Origin: Tupaia tana
Lineage: Eukaryota; Chordata; Mammalia; Scandentia; Tupaiidae
Reading direction: 5' to 3'
NCBI GenBank assembly: GCA_026018925.1
Contig: JAKSZU010000002.1
Span: 88,795,975 to 88,859,974, forward strand
Length of the DNA stretch: 64,000 nt
Shown: positions 33,611-44,571 of the stretch, piece by piece
Layout: every line of letters begins with the position of its first letter
Position numbering within the stretch: the stretch's first letter is position 1
Program-made: the position numbers and the translations under genes
Notes under the pieces: generated by a model
What the model saw: the letters and a program-made list of their open reading frames with translations, nothing else
What the model was told of the DNA's origin: nothing
Database searches by the model: none

Positions 33611-34290
33611 AAAGTTTACAATAACCTCAAGTCATTACATGTAAATATAAATTAATTGTAAATTATAATCATAGATTCTTGAAGATGGAAAGGACATAAA
33701 AATGGTTATTTCAAATTATAATGAAATCTTCCTCCTAGTAAATCATTATTATTTGGTTTTGCTTATTGCTGAATATAATAGCTTATCTGTTGATTGAGGG
33801 TACCTAGGAAGGCACTACCTTACATACAACTAAATAACTCTTTACTATTAACTAGAAAATATTCTACTTTTCTCACCTTCAGTGAACATTTGAATTGCTT
33901 CCATCTTTTAGCTCTCATGAATAAAGCTACTATACACATGGGTGTACACATATCTCTTTGAGTCTGCCTTCAGTTTTTTGGAATATATCTTGAAGTGGAA
34001 TTGCCACATCATATGACAGTCCTTTCAGAAACCACTATACTTTTTTCCAGAGTGAATATCCACTTTTACCTTCCCACGAACAGTGTACACAAATTGCGAT
34101 TTCTGTACATTCTCACCAGTACTTGTTATTTTAGTTTTTGTTTTGTTTTGATCTTAATGGATGTGAGGTACTTTCTCATTGTGGTTTTGATTTGTATTTC
34201 TCTAGCAATCAGAGATATTGAAGATCTTTCATGTGCTGTTGGCCATTTTGTGTCTTCTCTGAAGAAATGTTTGTTTAAGTGCTTTGCCCA

Positions 34291-34556
34291 TTTTTTTTTT
34301 TTTGAGAGGTTTTTTGCTATAGGGCGCGTGCGCTCGCCAGACAGGCAGAGAGAGACATAGAGACAGAAAGCGAGAAATCACCCCCCAGAGGGGATGGTCA
34401 TGCCACAATCCCTTCTCCTCCATTCTCCTCTCGGGATCTTGGGCACGTACGCACACGCGCCCGGCGTGAGTTCTAAGCCACCGGGTCCGGGACGTGAACC
34501 GCGGTCGACTACGTGGGAGTCCAGCGACATAGCCATTACGCTAACTGCTGGTTCCC
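34291..34556 (-). mobile_element. tRNA-derived SINE, young long type
   Basis: A near-consensus CpG-rich copy: CGACTACGTGGGAGTCCAGC and TTACGCTAACTGCTGGTTCC in the head. A CCCATTTTT TSD flanks it. Confidence 0.92.
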
Positions 34557-34771
34557 CCCATTTTTAAACTGGATTTTTTTTTGTAAAAATTCTTCATATA
34601 GTCTTGATATTTATTCATTATCAGATATTTGATTTGCAAATATTTTCTATCATTCTGTAAGTTACCTTCTCACTCTTGATTATGTTCTTTGATTTTTATT
34701 TTTATGTCCAACTTCCTATTTTTATCTCCGTTGCCTATGTTTCTGGTGTCATCTTCAAGATATCATTGCCT

Positions 34772-35043
34772 GCGAACTGGCAGTTAGCATAATGGCTATG
34801 TCGCTGGACTCCCACGTAGTCAACCGCGGTTCGCGTCCCGGACCCAGTGGCTTAAAACTCACGCAGGGCGCGTGTGCGTGCGTGCCCAAGATCCCTAGAG
34901 GAGAATGGAGGAGACGGGACTGCGGTGTGGCCATCCCCCCTGGGGGGTGATTTCTCGCTTTCTGTCTCTCTGTCTCTCTCTGTCTGTCTGGCGAGCGCAC
35001 GCGCCCTATAGCGAAAATCTCTCCAAAAAAATAAATAAATAAA
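34772..35043 (+). mobile_element. tRNA-derived SINE, young long type, with TSD
   Basis: A plus-strand copy with A box TAGCATAATGG and B box GGTTCGCGTCC. The TSD AAGATATCATTGCCT is at 34757-34771 and 35044-35058. Confidence 0.94.
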
Positions 35044-35159
35044 AAGATATCATTGCCTAATGCAATACATGAAACTGCTCTTCACTTTTCTTCTAAGAGT
35101 TTTATAGTTTATCTCTTTGGCTTTTGTGTAACTTTACTATCTAAACTTTTCATTGTATT

Positions 35160-35902
35160 AATTTAACTTATCTTATGTTTAGTTCCTTATTATTTTTGTT
35201 AAAACTTCTTACTTGATATATTAAAATTCTATTAGTAACTTTTTTAAAAAACTTCCTTATGTTAATGTTTCTGTTTACCATGGATCTCCCTATCCACCTG
35301 CTCTTCTTTCTTTCACATAAGGATCTTTTCTCAATTGTCTGATGATATTTTATTGTACAGATATCCTTAAGGAATTTAAGGTTCTAATAAGCTTCTCTTT
35401 GGATGCAGTTATGATATGTCTAGAACTTAATCAATTGGTAGCTTTACTTTGGGATGATTAGATATGAGAGGACTTCTTTGGAAATGAAATGGCTTAGAAT
35501 GTCAGTGTCCCTGTTTTTTTTTTTTTTTTTTCTCCTGACTCTAAGTTTCTCCAGTTAAAGGCCTTCTAATCTCTTTCCAAAGATGGGATCACAGGGATAG
35601 GTATACACTTATTCATCCATGTTATTAAAGCCAAGTAGCATGGAGAAGCTGGGCATCTCAACATTCTGCCAATCGACTTTCACTTGAGTTCCTTGTTCTT
35701 TGTATCAAGCCTTGCTTGCTTTTCACAGTAAGTGAATTCAGATCTAGAGACTTCTCTAGTTTCTCTTATTTAACCAATTTTCAATGTCCTGCTCAGACCG
35801 AAGAAGCCTACCTGCTAAACTGGAAGGGATTAGGGAGTTCCTTATACAGTTTGCCCTTCGTATCTTTGGGCTCTGCAGCCAGACTCAACTAACTGTGGAT
35901 GA
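35160..35902. other. Intron, unassigned
   Basis: A poly(T) run lies at 35515-35531. No exon or named repeat recognised. Confidence 0.45.
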
Positions 35903-35918
35903 AAAATGTTGCAGGTTG

Positions 35919-36209
35919 GGGACCAGTAGTTGGCATAATGGCTATGTTACTGGACTCCCATGTAGTTGACTGTGGTTCAAGTCCTGGACCCGGTGGCTTA
36001 AACTCACACCTGGCACATGTGCTTGCATGCCCAAGATCCTGAGAGGAGAATGGAGGAGAAGGGATTGTGGTGTGGCCATCCTCCCTGAGGGGGGTTGTTG
36101 GTGGTGATTTCTCACTTTGTGTCTTTCTGTCTCTCTCTGTCTTTCTGGTGAGCGCACATACCCTATAGCAAAAACCTCTCCCCCCCCAAAAAAAAGGAAA
36201 TGGAAAAGG
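35919..36209 (+). mobile_element. tRNA-derived SINE, long type, with TSD
   Basis: The head GGACCAGTAGTTGGCATAAT is followed by the full body. The TSD AAAATGTTGCAGGTTG is at 35903-35918 and 36210-36225. Confidence 0.93.
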
Positions 36210-36225
36210 AAAATGTTGCAGGTTG

Positions 36226-36767
36226 TTGACGAGTACTATGTAGTTAGGCCTACAATGGTAGCATCCATACCAGTGGTACAGACTTTTCTGAGCTATTATT
36301 TCTTAAACAATACATAATAACAATGATTTATATATAGCATTTACATTACATTAATTAAGTAATCTAGAGATCATTTAAAGTATACAGAGGGATATAGGTT
36401 ACATGCAAAAACTACACTTTTATATAAGGTAATTGGACATTCTTGAATTTTAATATCTTTAGGAGATACTAAATGGAACTAATGTTCTGTGGATACCAAG
36501 GGACAACTGTGAAAACATTCAACACAGTTCAGTTTTCAGCCTGTATCTCATTTTCTTTACACTAGTATTCAGTTATCTCTACTCTGCTATCTCTTCCATT
36601 CATTACATGTCATCCAAAATATTATAGACATCACTCATAATTAGTCCGTAATTTTAGTTGTGTTTAAGAGCAAACAGAGCTGTACACATGGATTGAACTT
36701 CATTACCATTTTGAAATTTTGTGAACTCTTTCTGTAATTGAAACCTTTCTAGGTTCAATACATAAAT
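36226..36767. other. Intron, unassigned
   Basis: AT-rich; nothing recognised. Confidence 0.5.
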
Positions 36768-36780
36768 TGCCAATTATAAT

Positions 36781-37040
36781 TTTTTTGAGGGGTTTTTGCT
36801 ATAGGGTGCATGCACTCGCCAGACAGACAGAGAGAGACAGAGAGACAGAAAGCGAGAAATCACCCCCCGGGGGGATGGCCACACCGCAATCCCTTCTCCT
36901 CCATTCTCCTCTTGGGGTCTTGGGCACACACACACACACACACGCCCGGCGTGAGTTTTTAAGCCACCGGGTCCGGGACGTGAACCGTGGTCAACTACAT
37001 GGGAGTCCAGCGACATAGCCATTACGCTAACTGCTGGTTC
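36781..37040 (-). mobile_element. tRNA-derived SINE, young long type, with TSD
   Basis: Reverse strand copy. The TSD TGCCAATTAYAAT is at 36768-36780 and 37041-37053. It contains a (CA)n stretch in the body. Confidence 0.92.
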
Positions 37041-37053
37041 TGCCAATTACAAT

Positions 37054-37609
37054 ATTATTAATTTCTCTGTATTAATGACAAGTACTTCATGCCAAGTAAT
37101 ATGTCTACTTTAAGATGTTGTTGTTTCAATTTAACTTTTGTTATCAGATTCAGATTCATTCACTTCATAAATTCACATATTCTGTGTTTTTGTTTTTATT
37201 TTTAGAGAGATTTTTGCAATACGGTATTTTTTTTTTCTGTATTTGGTAGAAAATAAAAATTATTGTCACTGAGTTTAGGTTTAGGAAACCCAGAGCCTAG
37301 TCTTAAGGGAAGTTTCCTACTTCATGGAATGGGTCTGTTAGCATTGAAGATACAGCTGCTGCCTTAAAGTAATATTCTGCTAAAACCACTTTTTTTTATT
37401 TCATTAACCATTATTTATAGAAAAAAATACAAGTTATGAGTTAAAAAAATTCTCTGTATTACTGTATGTTTTAGTAGTCTTCCTTGAAATCTATTTCTTT
37501 AATAGTGAAAAAATTTTATTAACTCACCACAATTTTTTTTTGTTCTTCAGATAGCTTTAATGTTTTTTAATTCAAAATGGTTTGTTAACATGTTCCTTTT
37601 GATTTACAG
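37054..37609. other. Intron before the micro-exon
   Basis: It contains a 40-base SINE tail remnant at 37187-37228 (AGAGAGATTTTTGCAATACG). The rest is AT-rich and unassigned. Confidence 0.5.
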
Positions 37610-37643
37610 GGTAATATTGTTTCACAAGTTGTACTTGGAAAAG
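37610..37643 (+). CDS. ADGB: Androglobin micro-exon, 34 nt (GNIVSQVVLGK)
   Basis: The acceptor is ATTTACAG and the donor is GTAAGTT at 37644; both are strong. The exon starts on a complete codon, reads GNIVSQVVLGK, and leaves one base for the next exon. It matches the short SQVxLGKG segment expected between the linker exon and the DEQTD segment. Its length is not a multiple of three, so skipping it would shift the frame of everything downstream. It is far below any ORF length cut-off. Confidence 0.88.
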
Positions 37644-37649
37644 GTAAGT

Positions 37650-38298
37650 TAGTGACCTACACATGTTTTTTGTTTTGTTTTGTTTTTTGTTTTTTGTTTA
37701 TTTTTTCCCCCGGAGGACATCAAAGTACACAGGGGTCTCTGTTTTTAGACAGCTTTTAGCTCTCCCTTCTCCTGGCTCTCAGCAGCCCCAGTTCATATCT
37801 CTTATGATTTGCTCTAGAAAAATGAAATAATTGTACTTACTAAATTCAAGCTAAAAATAAAAATAAAAGAGAATATGATTTATGATCCATGAGTAAAATT
37901 CACGTGTTTTAACACATTCACCTTTGATCAAAATACTGAAACCATTGCAAATTCCTCAGTTCCTAAAGACTCCACCAAAACTCTAGTCAAAAGAATGTCA
38001 TGTGGTATATTTATGTATAAAACTGTGGTTCAAGAAGTCTACAGGAATTTTATGACATTACTTTGATAAATATAAGGGAAGGCTCAGAACCACTGGAGTA
38101 ATAAAATGGCTTAGCAACACACGCTTGTTCAAAAGATCTTTCAAGTTTGTATTTCCCCTTTGATTGTTCGATCCATCTCTTCTTTAATAAATATGACTGG
38201 CTGTAGCAGATTTTTAAGTACATAAGCTAGCTAATTTCTGTCATAAATTTACTTTTACTACAGAATGTGCAGACAAATTTATTAAAGTGATTTCAAAC
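37650..38298. other. Intron, unassigned, with (GTTTT)n
   Basis: A (GTTTT)n run lies at 37664-37710. The remainder shows no exon or named repeat. Confidence 0.5.
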
Positions 38299-38311
38299 TT
38301 TCTGAACACTC

Positions 38312-38587
38312 AAGGGCCAACCTGTGGCCTGGTGGTTAAGGGAACTGGAACCCATATGGCTGACTATAGATTCAAGTCCAAACCCTGCATCTTGATGAAC
38401 ATGCAAAATTCATGTACATGTGCTGCATGTCAAAAAAGTGCTGAAAGGAAGGAGAACTGGAGAACAAATTATGGCATGACCATGCCCCATGGGAGAGTGT
38501 TTTCTTCCTCTTACCTCTGTCTCTGTCTCTCTGCCTCTCTCTAGTAAATGTACATACCCTCTGGAAAAAAAAATCAAACCAAAATAA
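38312..38587 (+). mobile_element. tRNA-derived SINE, old long type, with TSD
   Basis: The head GGGCCAACCTGTGGCCTGGT is followed by a diverged body. The TSD TCTGARCACTC is at 38301-38311 and 38588-38598. It lies 220 bp before the exon at 38814. Confidence 0.85.
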
Positions 38588-38813
38588 TCTGAGCACTCTG
38601 ATATACATAGAAATTAAGATTAAATTATCGTAAGTGTATGAAATGTGTCATGGTCTGCCATCCACTGAGGTCTACATGTAAATGACTCTCTCAGTAAATG
38701 TTTTCCCAAAAGAGATTTTGATATTTGAATGTACCACTGCAATTTCCCAATTGTAATAACATTACAGAACAATATAAGATGTGTTTGACAAGTTTGTCTT
38801 CTCTGATGCACAG

Positions 38814-38994
38814 ATGAACAGACAGACCTTGGATGGAGTGACATCCATCAAACTGAGGGATTTCCTTTGGAAAGAGATTTGGCCAGCCCAACCACAGCAA
38901 CACAGGAAAAATCACAAGAAGAGCTTACAATAATAAATAATGGAGTCTCTAAAGAAATATGGTTAGATTTTGAAGATTTCTGTGTGTGCTTTCA
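38814..38994 (+). CDS. ADGB: Androglobin coding exon (end of calpain-like core, EIWLDFEDFCVCF)
   Basis: The acceptor is GATGCACAG and the donor is GTAAGT at 38995. The exon is 181 nt with split codons at both ends. It begins DEQTDLGWSDIHQTEGFPLE, passes through a variable acidic stretch with TTATQEKSQEEL, and ends NNGVSKEIWLDFEDFCVCF. The ending resembles the calpain pattern W-x-x-F-x-D/E-F found where the protease core meets domain III. That supports placing the end of the androglobin calpain-like region here (inference from the family). The split codon CA+C gives His where I recall Gln in human. Confidence 0.95.
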
Positions 38995-39465
38995 GTAAGT
39001 ATCCTGATGTGACCCTGACTGTGTTGTGGTGGTTAAGTTCTGAGTTGCATTATTATACAAATTCACATTAGGATTTAGTTTTATACATTTAACATAGTGC
39101 TTATATAACCTGTGAATTCTTAGCTATCATTCAAAAAAAAGCTAAGCCAATATTAGCCTAGTGTTAGCATAATGCCAAATAAAAGTTTTAGAATGGAAAA
39201 AAAAAAGGATACACTCGTGATTCCCATAGCAAATTTATAGTCAAACTGACATCAGGCAAATTTCAGCTTCTCTTCAAAGACTTGTTTGTTTATTAAGATG
39301 AAGATGATTTATTTCCTGAGATAATTTATTTCCCTTTAGGGCAACTAATTCAATATGGTTTTTATTATTTTAACTTTCTGCCTATATTTATTTCAGTTTT
39401 AAGAAGCTTAAAGTACTAGCCTTTCCTTATAATGACCATAACCTGTTATCAATATTTTTTTCCAG

Positions 39466-39529
39466 CAATATATATATTTTCCACAAGCCAAGTTCATACT
39501 GCATTAACTTCCAGAAGACAGAGTTTAAG
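39466..39529 (+). CDS. ADGB: Androglobin coding exon (NIYIFHKPSSYCINFQ)
   Basis: The acceptor is TTTTTTCCAG and the donor is GTGAAT at 39530. The exon is 64 nt, finishes the codon CA+C and ends on a complete codon. It reads NIYIFHKPSSYCINFQKTEF and K. It follows the calpain-like Trp/Phe motif directly, as the first strand of a domain III-like fold would. The exon is one residue class away from the androglobin sequence I recall (Leu to Ile, Ser to Thr). Confidence 0.93.
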
Positions 39530-39919
39530 GTGAATATATTATGATCTCTTTTCTTTCCCTTTTATGACTTAAACTTTTGATAGAACCTACTATTGAGAAG
39601 CATCTTCAAGTTTCAAGCATTTCTAGCCTTAAGACATAATTATGTTTTAAAAAATTCATCCTCAGAGTCTTCAGCACATCTCCTATTCAGATAGTAAGTC
39701 AGGTTCCACCAGTTGATCTCGTGAATGCACCCTATCTAAATATGTAGTAGAGGTTAAATTCTGAGCTGTATTGTCTTACAAATTCATATTAATAACAATT
39801 TAATTTATAAATAAATGAAGGCAATGCATAAATAAATTCACTATATTAACATTTACCAAATGCTCACATTTCTTAATACAAATACATTCTCACCACCATG
39901 TCTAGGCTTTTTGTTTGTT

Positions 39920-40200
39920 TGCCTGTACTCTTCCCTCTGCCTGAAGCCTCTCCCCTTTATTGACTCTGTTCCTTCATCCAGCTAATGCCTACAAGTCCTT
40001 TGGTCAGTTCAATCTCCTCGATTTTCTGAGGCCTCTCCTGGCCATGGAGTCTGGGCCAAGTGGCTCAACCTTGTGTTCTCTGTAAGCTCAGTGCCTACTC
40101 AGGCAATCATCTCCCACCATCCCAGATCTGACTGCATCTCTGTACTCTCCTTTGCCCTTACTTGGTGCCAGCATGTTTAGAAGGACCAGGATGTCTTTTT
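39920..40200 (+). mobile_element. L2 3' end fragment
   Basis: CCTCTGCCTGAAGCCTCTCC followed by TTCATCCAGCTAATGCCTAC, GGTCAGTTCAATCTCCTC, TGAGGCCTCTCCTGGCCA is the usual L2 wording, much diverged. Confidence 0.55.
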
Positions 40201-40365
40201 GGCTACTATTTCAAGACCAGTCCTGACATGGGATGGTCTTAAAATACAGTCAAATAAGTTAATCTCACATTGAGTGTAATTTTGGAGAAAACTATGAAAT
40301 ATCATAGGAAGCTACGTTGCAATGAATCTTGCATGTTTTTCTGTATTAGAAAGACGCTATTGAAG

Positions 40366-40639
40366 GGACTAGCGGTTAGTGTAATGGCTATGTCACTGGA
40401 CTCCCTTGTAGTTGACCACGGTTCGAGTCCTGGATCCAGTGGCTTAAACTCATGACAGGCGCGTGTGCGTGCATGCCCAAGATCCCAAGAGGAGAATGGA
40501 GAAGGGATTGTGGTGTGAACATCCCCCCTGGGGGGTGATTTCTCGCTTTCTGTCTCCCTGTCTCTCTCTCTGTCTTTCTGGCGAGTGCACGCTCCCTGTA
40601 GCAAAAACCTCTCCAAAGGAAAAAAAAAAAAAAAAAAAG
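40366..40639 (+). mobile_element. tRNA-derived SINE, long type, with TSD
   Basis: The head GGACTAGCGGTTAGTGTAAT is followed by the full body and an A20 tail. The TSD GCTATTGAAG is at 40356-40365 and 40640-40649. Confidence 0.92.
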
Positions 40640-40649
40640 GCTATTGAAG

Positions 40650-41060
40650 TCCCCAGTGATAACCCCACCCCTCCATGCAGAGGTGTGCAGAGGTGGGGGT
40701 AGTAAGGAGTCTCAGAAATAACTTTTCTCATTGCACTTGTAACAGATGAAAGTGTAGGCAGAGAAAACCTTTTGAACATTCAAGAGGTGTTCTGCAGCTG
40801 GTTGACTACTCTGAGAGGAAGAGTCAGGTCTGCAATAGAGATCAACAGGAGGTGGGGAAAGTCCACCAAGTCCTAGAGTCTATTTTAAAAGGACCCAGGA
40901 GAACGCCTTACCATTAAGATTGCAACCAAAATGGTAACTAGGAATGGTTGAACTCGGTTTGGTAAGAGAATAATGTATAGCTCACAGATTACTTAGGCAT
41001 AGTTTAAAATTCAAATTATTGGCAATAATAAATGACAATTCTGTATAGACATTGTAGGCC
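40650..41060. other. Intron, unassigned
   Basis: Nothing recognised. Confidence 0.5.
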
Positions 41061-41075
41061 CTGAACTAGGTTCTT

Positions 41076-41310
41076 AATTTTTAATTTTTGCTAGAGGGAG
41101 AGAGCCAGAGATCATGGAGAATGTGAAAAATCACCCTCCAAGGGGAAACGACCACTCCACAATCCCTCTTCCATTTTCTTCTCAGGACTTTGGGCATGCT
41201 TGCACATGTTCTCAGCATGTTTTTCAAGCCTTCTGGTCTGGCACTCAAACCACACAGTCAGCCATGTGGGATTCAGCCATCTTAATCACCACACCATCTG
41301 ACTGGCCTAC
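41076..41310 (-). mobile_element. tRNA-derived SINE, old long type, with TSD
   Basis: Reverse strand copy. The TSD CTGAAYYAGGTTCTT is at 41061-41075 and 41311-41325. Confidence 0.86.
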
Positions 41311-41339
41311 CTGAACCAGGTTCTTTATTACACTACTCA

Positions 41340-41510
41340 TGGAAAAATCGGTAAAGGGCTATTATTATTCTCTTTATGGTAAGGAAAATGACGCAGACCA
41401 GGTTGAGTAAATTACTTAAGATCACCAAAGTAGCACAAATATCATGAGAACTGGGATTTGTCTGGTTTGGAACCCTTACATTTACCAATACCTCTGCTGT
41501 TTAAAGAAAC
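41340..41510 (+). mobile_element. MIR fragment
   Basis: TATTATTATTCTCTTTATGG, GGTTGAGTAAATTACTTAAG, ATCACCAAAGTAGC and GAACTGGGATTTG are in MIR order (…GAGGTTAAGTAACTTGCCCAAGGTCAC…). Confidence 0.7.
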
Positions 41511-41514
41511 AGAT

Positions 41515-41735
41515 TGGTAGTTCTAGAGCCAGATTACCTGGTTTTAAATTCCAGATGCAAAATGTACACAGTGTAAGAGTCTGAGCAACTTCTTTTAAGT
41601 TCTCTCTGCCTTAGTTTCTCATCTATAGAGATCTGTGTCATAGGGTTATTACTGGGAAATAAATGAGATCATTTACATAAGACACAAAGAATGCCCACTG
41701 GTAAGTGATAATAAATGTTGGAGGTCATTTACTTG
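41515..41735 (+). mobile_element. MIR, nearly full length
   Basis: It opens with GAGCCAGATTACCTGGTTTT, continues CTGCCTTAGTTTCTCATCTA and TCATAGGGTTATTACTGGGA, and ends GTAAGTGATAATAAATGTTG. These are the main landmarks of MIR in order. Confidence 0.8.
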
Positions 41736-42787
41736 AGGCAGTTTGCAAGAGCGTTTTTGTTACACATCACCATCCAGTTTGCGTGTATATATGTGTGTGC
41801 ATGTGTATGTGTGTCTGTGATAAATGATTAGGTGTTTTTTAATCTGCTCTTATTTTTATGAAGTGATGGTAAATATCAGTTTTTATTTTCCTATTAAAGA
41901 TTCAGCATGGCAAAATAAAATAATGGCATCCTTATATGGGACCTGCAGTCCACTTTCTGTAACATTTCATGGTTTGAGAAGGTGATTATTTTGTCTTAAG
42001 AGGACAATAGAACTCAAACTTAATGTCATCAGTATGGTCTGAAAAGAAAGGTCGATTGTGGTCTGAGGCAAGGCATTCCTGGTCTTAGTGGCTGGTACTG
42101 CCAGCTCTGCTGGTGACATGGAGTCTGAGGCCTGTCTTCAGCACATTTCAAAGATATTGCACTGGTGCTCAGTGTGAGGATGGGGCAGGAGCTTTGCAAA
42201 TATGCTACGTGCTTGCAGGTAGGCAGAATCATCCCTAGGTATGGGCTTCAAGACCACCCCATTTCTCAGTTCTCAGACCCTGGAAGATGACAGCAAATGA
42301 GCCCAGTACAGAAATTCCCCTTCAGGCATGGCCACTGAGCTGACAAATCTAAGAGTCCTTTATATTTTCAGTTAGTAACTATGTGAAAGAACTGTCCACA
42401 TCAGCAACTTATTACTGCTGAAAGAAAGCAAATGAGAGAAAGTGACAAATGAAAATGGAAAAAGTCAGAGTGAGCAATGATTTAAAATACCATTACATTG
42501 TATCAAGAGTTTTTAGTACCTTGTGTTCCTTGATAAAATGTTTCTTTTTTCATAAGCATCACTAGAGATTCTTCTTTCATATATCATTTGATAGTTTCAA
42601 TATTGTGGAGAAAGAATACAGAACGTTTTTAAAGTATGACAATTAGATTCATTGAATATATTTAACATATGCCACCCGTCAAAATTATGTTGAAGCACTG
42701 AGAATTTGAGAGACAATAGCAATTCCACAGTCAGGAGTACCAGCGTTAAGACCAGAAAGACAGGTACACCTGCTTTTAAATATCAGC
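41736..42787. other. Intron, unassigned
   Basis: A short (GT/ATGT)n-rich patch lies at 41783-41820. No exon recognised. Confidence 0.5.
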
Positions 42788-43034
42788 TGGGCCAGCTCTG
42801 TGGCCTGACGGTTAAGGTACCAGGATCTCAAATGGTGGACCACACAGTTTGAGTCCCAGACCCTGTGGCTTGAGAAACACGCCAGGTGTACATACGTGCG
42901 TTCCCCAAATCCCAGAAGAAGGATGAGATTGAAGACTAGGAACTGAAGTGTGACCATCCCTCATAGGGGCTGCTTTCTCCTCTCCTTTTCTTTTCTTACT
43001 CTCTCTTTGTGGTAAGTGAATGTATTTTCTAACA
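42788..43034 (+). mobile_element. tRNA-derived SINE, old long type
   Basis: The head GGGCCAGCTCTGTGGCCTGA is followed by a diverged body ending in a (CA)n run (43032-43060) that has replaced the A tail. Confidence 0.85.
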
Positions 43035-43239
43035 CACACACAAACACACACGCGCATGCGCGCGGGGGAAATTAAGAAAATTCTCAGCTTTATTTCTTAT
43101 GAGTATTGTGACCTTTGATAAATCTCTTATTCTCTCTTTGGTTTCAGTTTCTTTAACCTTTGTAAGTGAGATTAACAGTATCCATGTAAGATAAATTGTA
43201 ATCCGATGCATGCAACCTTTATATGACTTTCTTTTTTTA

Positions 43240-43261
43240 AAGAATTATTTATTTAATTTTA

Positions 43262-43296
<35 letters not shown>

Positions 43297-43440
43297 TTTA
43301 CTTTTCTAAAGGGCACATGTGTTTACCAGTGAGAGAGAGAGAGAGAAAGTGAGAAAGCAAGCCACTAGGTCTAGGACTCAAACAGTGGTCAACCATGTGG
43401 GAGTCCAGCGCCTCAACCACCACTCTACATGCTGGACCCT
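43240..43440 (-). mobile_element. tRNA-derived SINE, short type
   Basis: Reverse strand copy with an (ATT)n run (43258-43296) in its tail. The imperfect TSD TATGRMTTTCTTTTTTT flanks it at 43223 and 43442. Confidence 0.83.
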
Positions 43441-43469
43441 GTATGGATTTCTTTTTTTCTTTTTTGTTA

Positions 43470-43912
43470 ATATGTATTTTATTCTATTTTAATTTCTTCT
43501 ATACATTCAATCACATACATCACTTAGCTTGTAAAGTGAATGTTTCAACATGAATGCATTTCTCACCAGTGCAGTTGGGGATACTGTACATGTTATCATC
43601 AACAGATAATAACCCACTTCTTTGTCCCATAAATGTCTTGTCTCTCTATTTTCCTCCTTAATGTCTTTCCTCAGACTCTCCTCCTTCTCCCACCCTCTTT
43701 CCACACTGTATCCAGTATATATAACCATTTTCTATGTTTCTAGATCCTCTAGTCTTTCAGTTTTGGCCATAGAGTGCAGACACTCGGTATATATTGAGTG
43801 GGACATACAATGTCTCTCCTTCATAGCCTGGCTTGGTTCACTCAGCAGTAAATCTTCCATATTCATCCATTTTCTGTCAAAAGCCAGGGTCTTGTTTTTT
43901 ATGGCTGAGTTT
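43470..43912 (-). mobile_element. L1 3' end, minus
   Basis: On the reverse strand it begins at the ORF2 end (GACAGAAAATGGATGAATAT…) and continues through the 3' UTR to an A-rich end near 43470. It provides the reference for decoding the inverted L1 at 16339-17317, to which both halves align. Confidence 0.85.
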
Positions 43913-44468
43913 AAGTGAAATTCTGGCTTTACTCAGCACTTTATTGTATCTTCAAAACAAAAAACTACAGTCTGGTGCATAAGCAAGCAATGGGTATTCT
44001 TCTCAAAATCTTGTGGACAAGAGGAGGAGAGGGTTTACATCACATACCACCCTGTAAATTACCCATATTCATCTCCTTTAGATATTTCCACTCTTTGCCA
44101 AAGTTACCCTGTGGCCTCTCTGCCTATCAAGAACCCACTCTCAGAGCAACGCTCAGCCCTAGGCCAAGTCTCCTCCTCTCTTCTCCATTTCAGGGACAAG
44201 TAGATCCCTTTTCTTCTCTCTTATCTCTCTGATATGGTGTTTAATCTCACACAGGCTCCACAGACTCAATGTTCACAGACAATCACCAACATTCATGAAG
44301 AGGGATGTGCTTCATATTATTAAACCTGTGAAGTATTCAGTGTGGCACCTAGAGCACAGAGAATTGCTATAAATGTTAAGTAACGTGCTATATTATCATT
44401 AGAAGTGGACTCTAATGGCCTCCATGGACTGATTTTTTAAGTACAATGATCGATCTAATGTCTTACAG
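43913..44468. other. Intron before the domain III-like exon
   Basis: No named repeat or extra exon recognised. Confidence 0.5.
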
Positions 44469-44571
44469 TTCTCAGAAGAACGTGTGTCCTACTATCTGTT
44501 TGTGGATAGCCTAAAACCTATCGAATTACTGGTTTGCTTTTCCGCATTGGTACGCTGGGGGGAGTCTGGAG
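44469..44571 (+). CDS. ADGB: Androglobin coding exon (domain III-like, VSYYLFVDSLKPIELLVCF)
   Basis: The acceptor is GTCTTACAG and the donor is GTAAGA at 44572. The exon is 103 nt, starts in phase 0 and leaves one base. It reads FSEERVSYYLFVDSLKPIEL, then LVCFSALVRWGESG. The alternating hydrophobic strands fit a beta-sandwich of the calpain domain III / C2-like type (inference). The last residues before the junction differ slightly from human as I recall it, the usual place for divergence. Confidence 0.94.

Larger units (their letters stand above)
33880..35160 (-). mobile_element. L1 ORF2 fragment, minus, split by two young SINEs
   Basis: TCATGAATAAAGCTACTATA, TCTCACCAGTACTTGTTATT and CATTGTGGTTTTGATTTGTA are complements of the ORF2 C-terminal region. 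The reading frames are broken. SINEs at 34291 and 34772 carry TSDs of L1 sequence. Confidence 0.8.
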
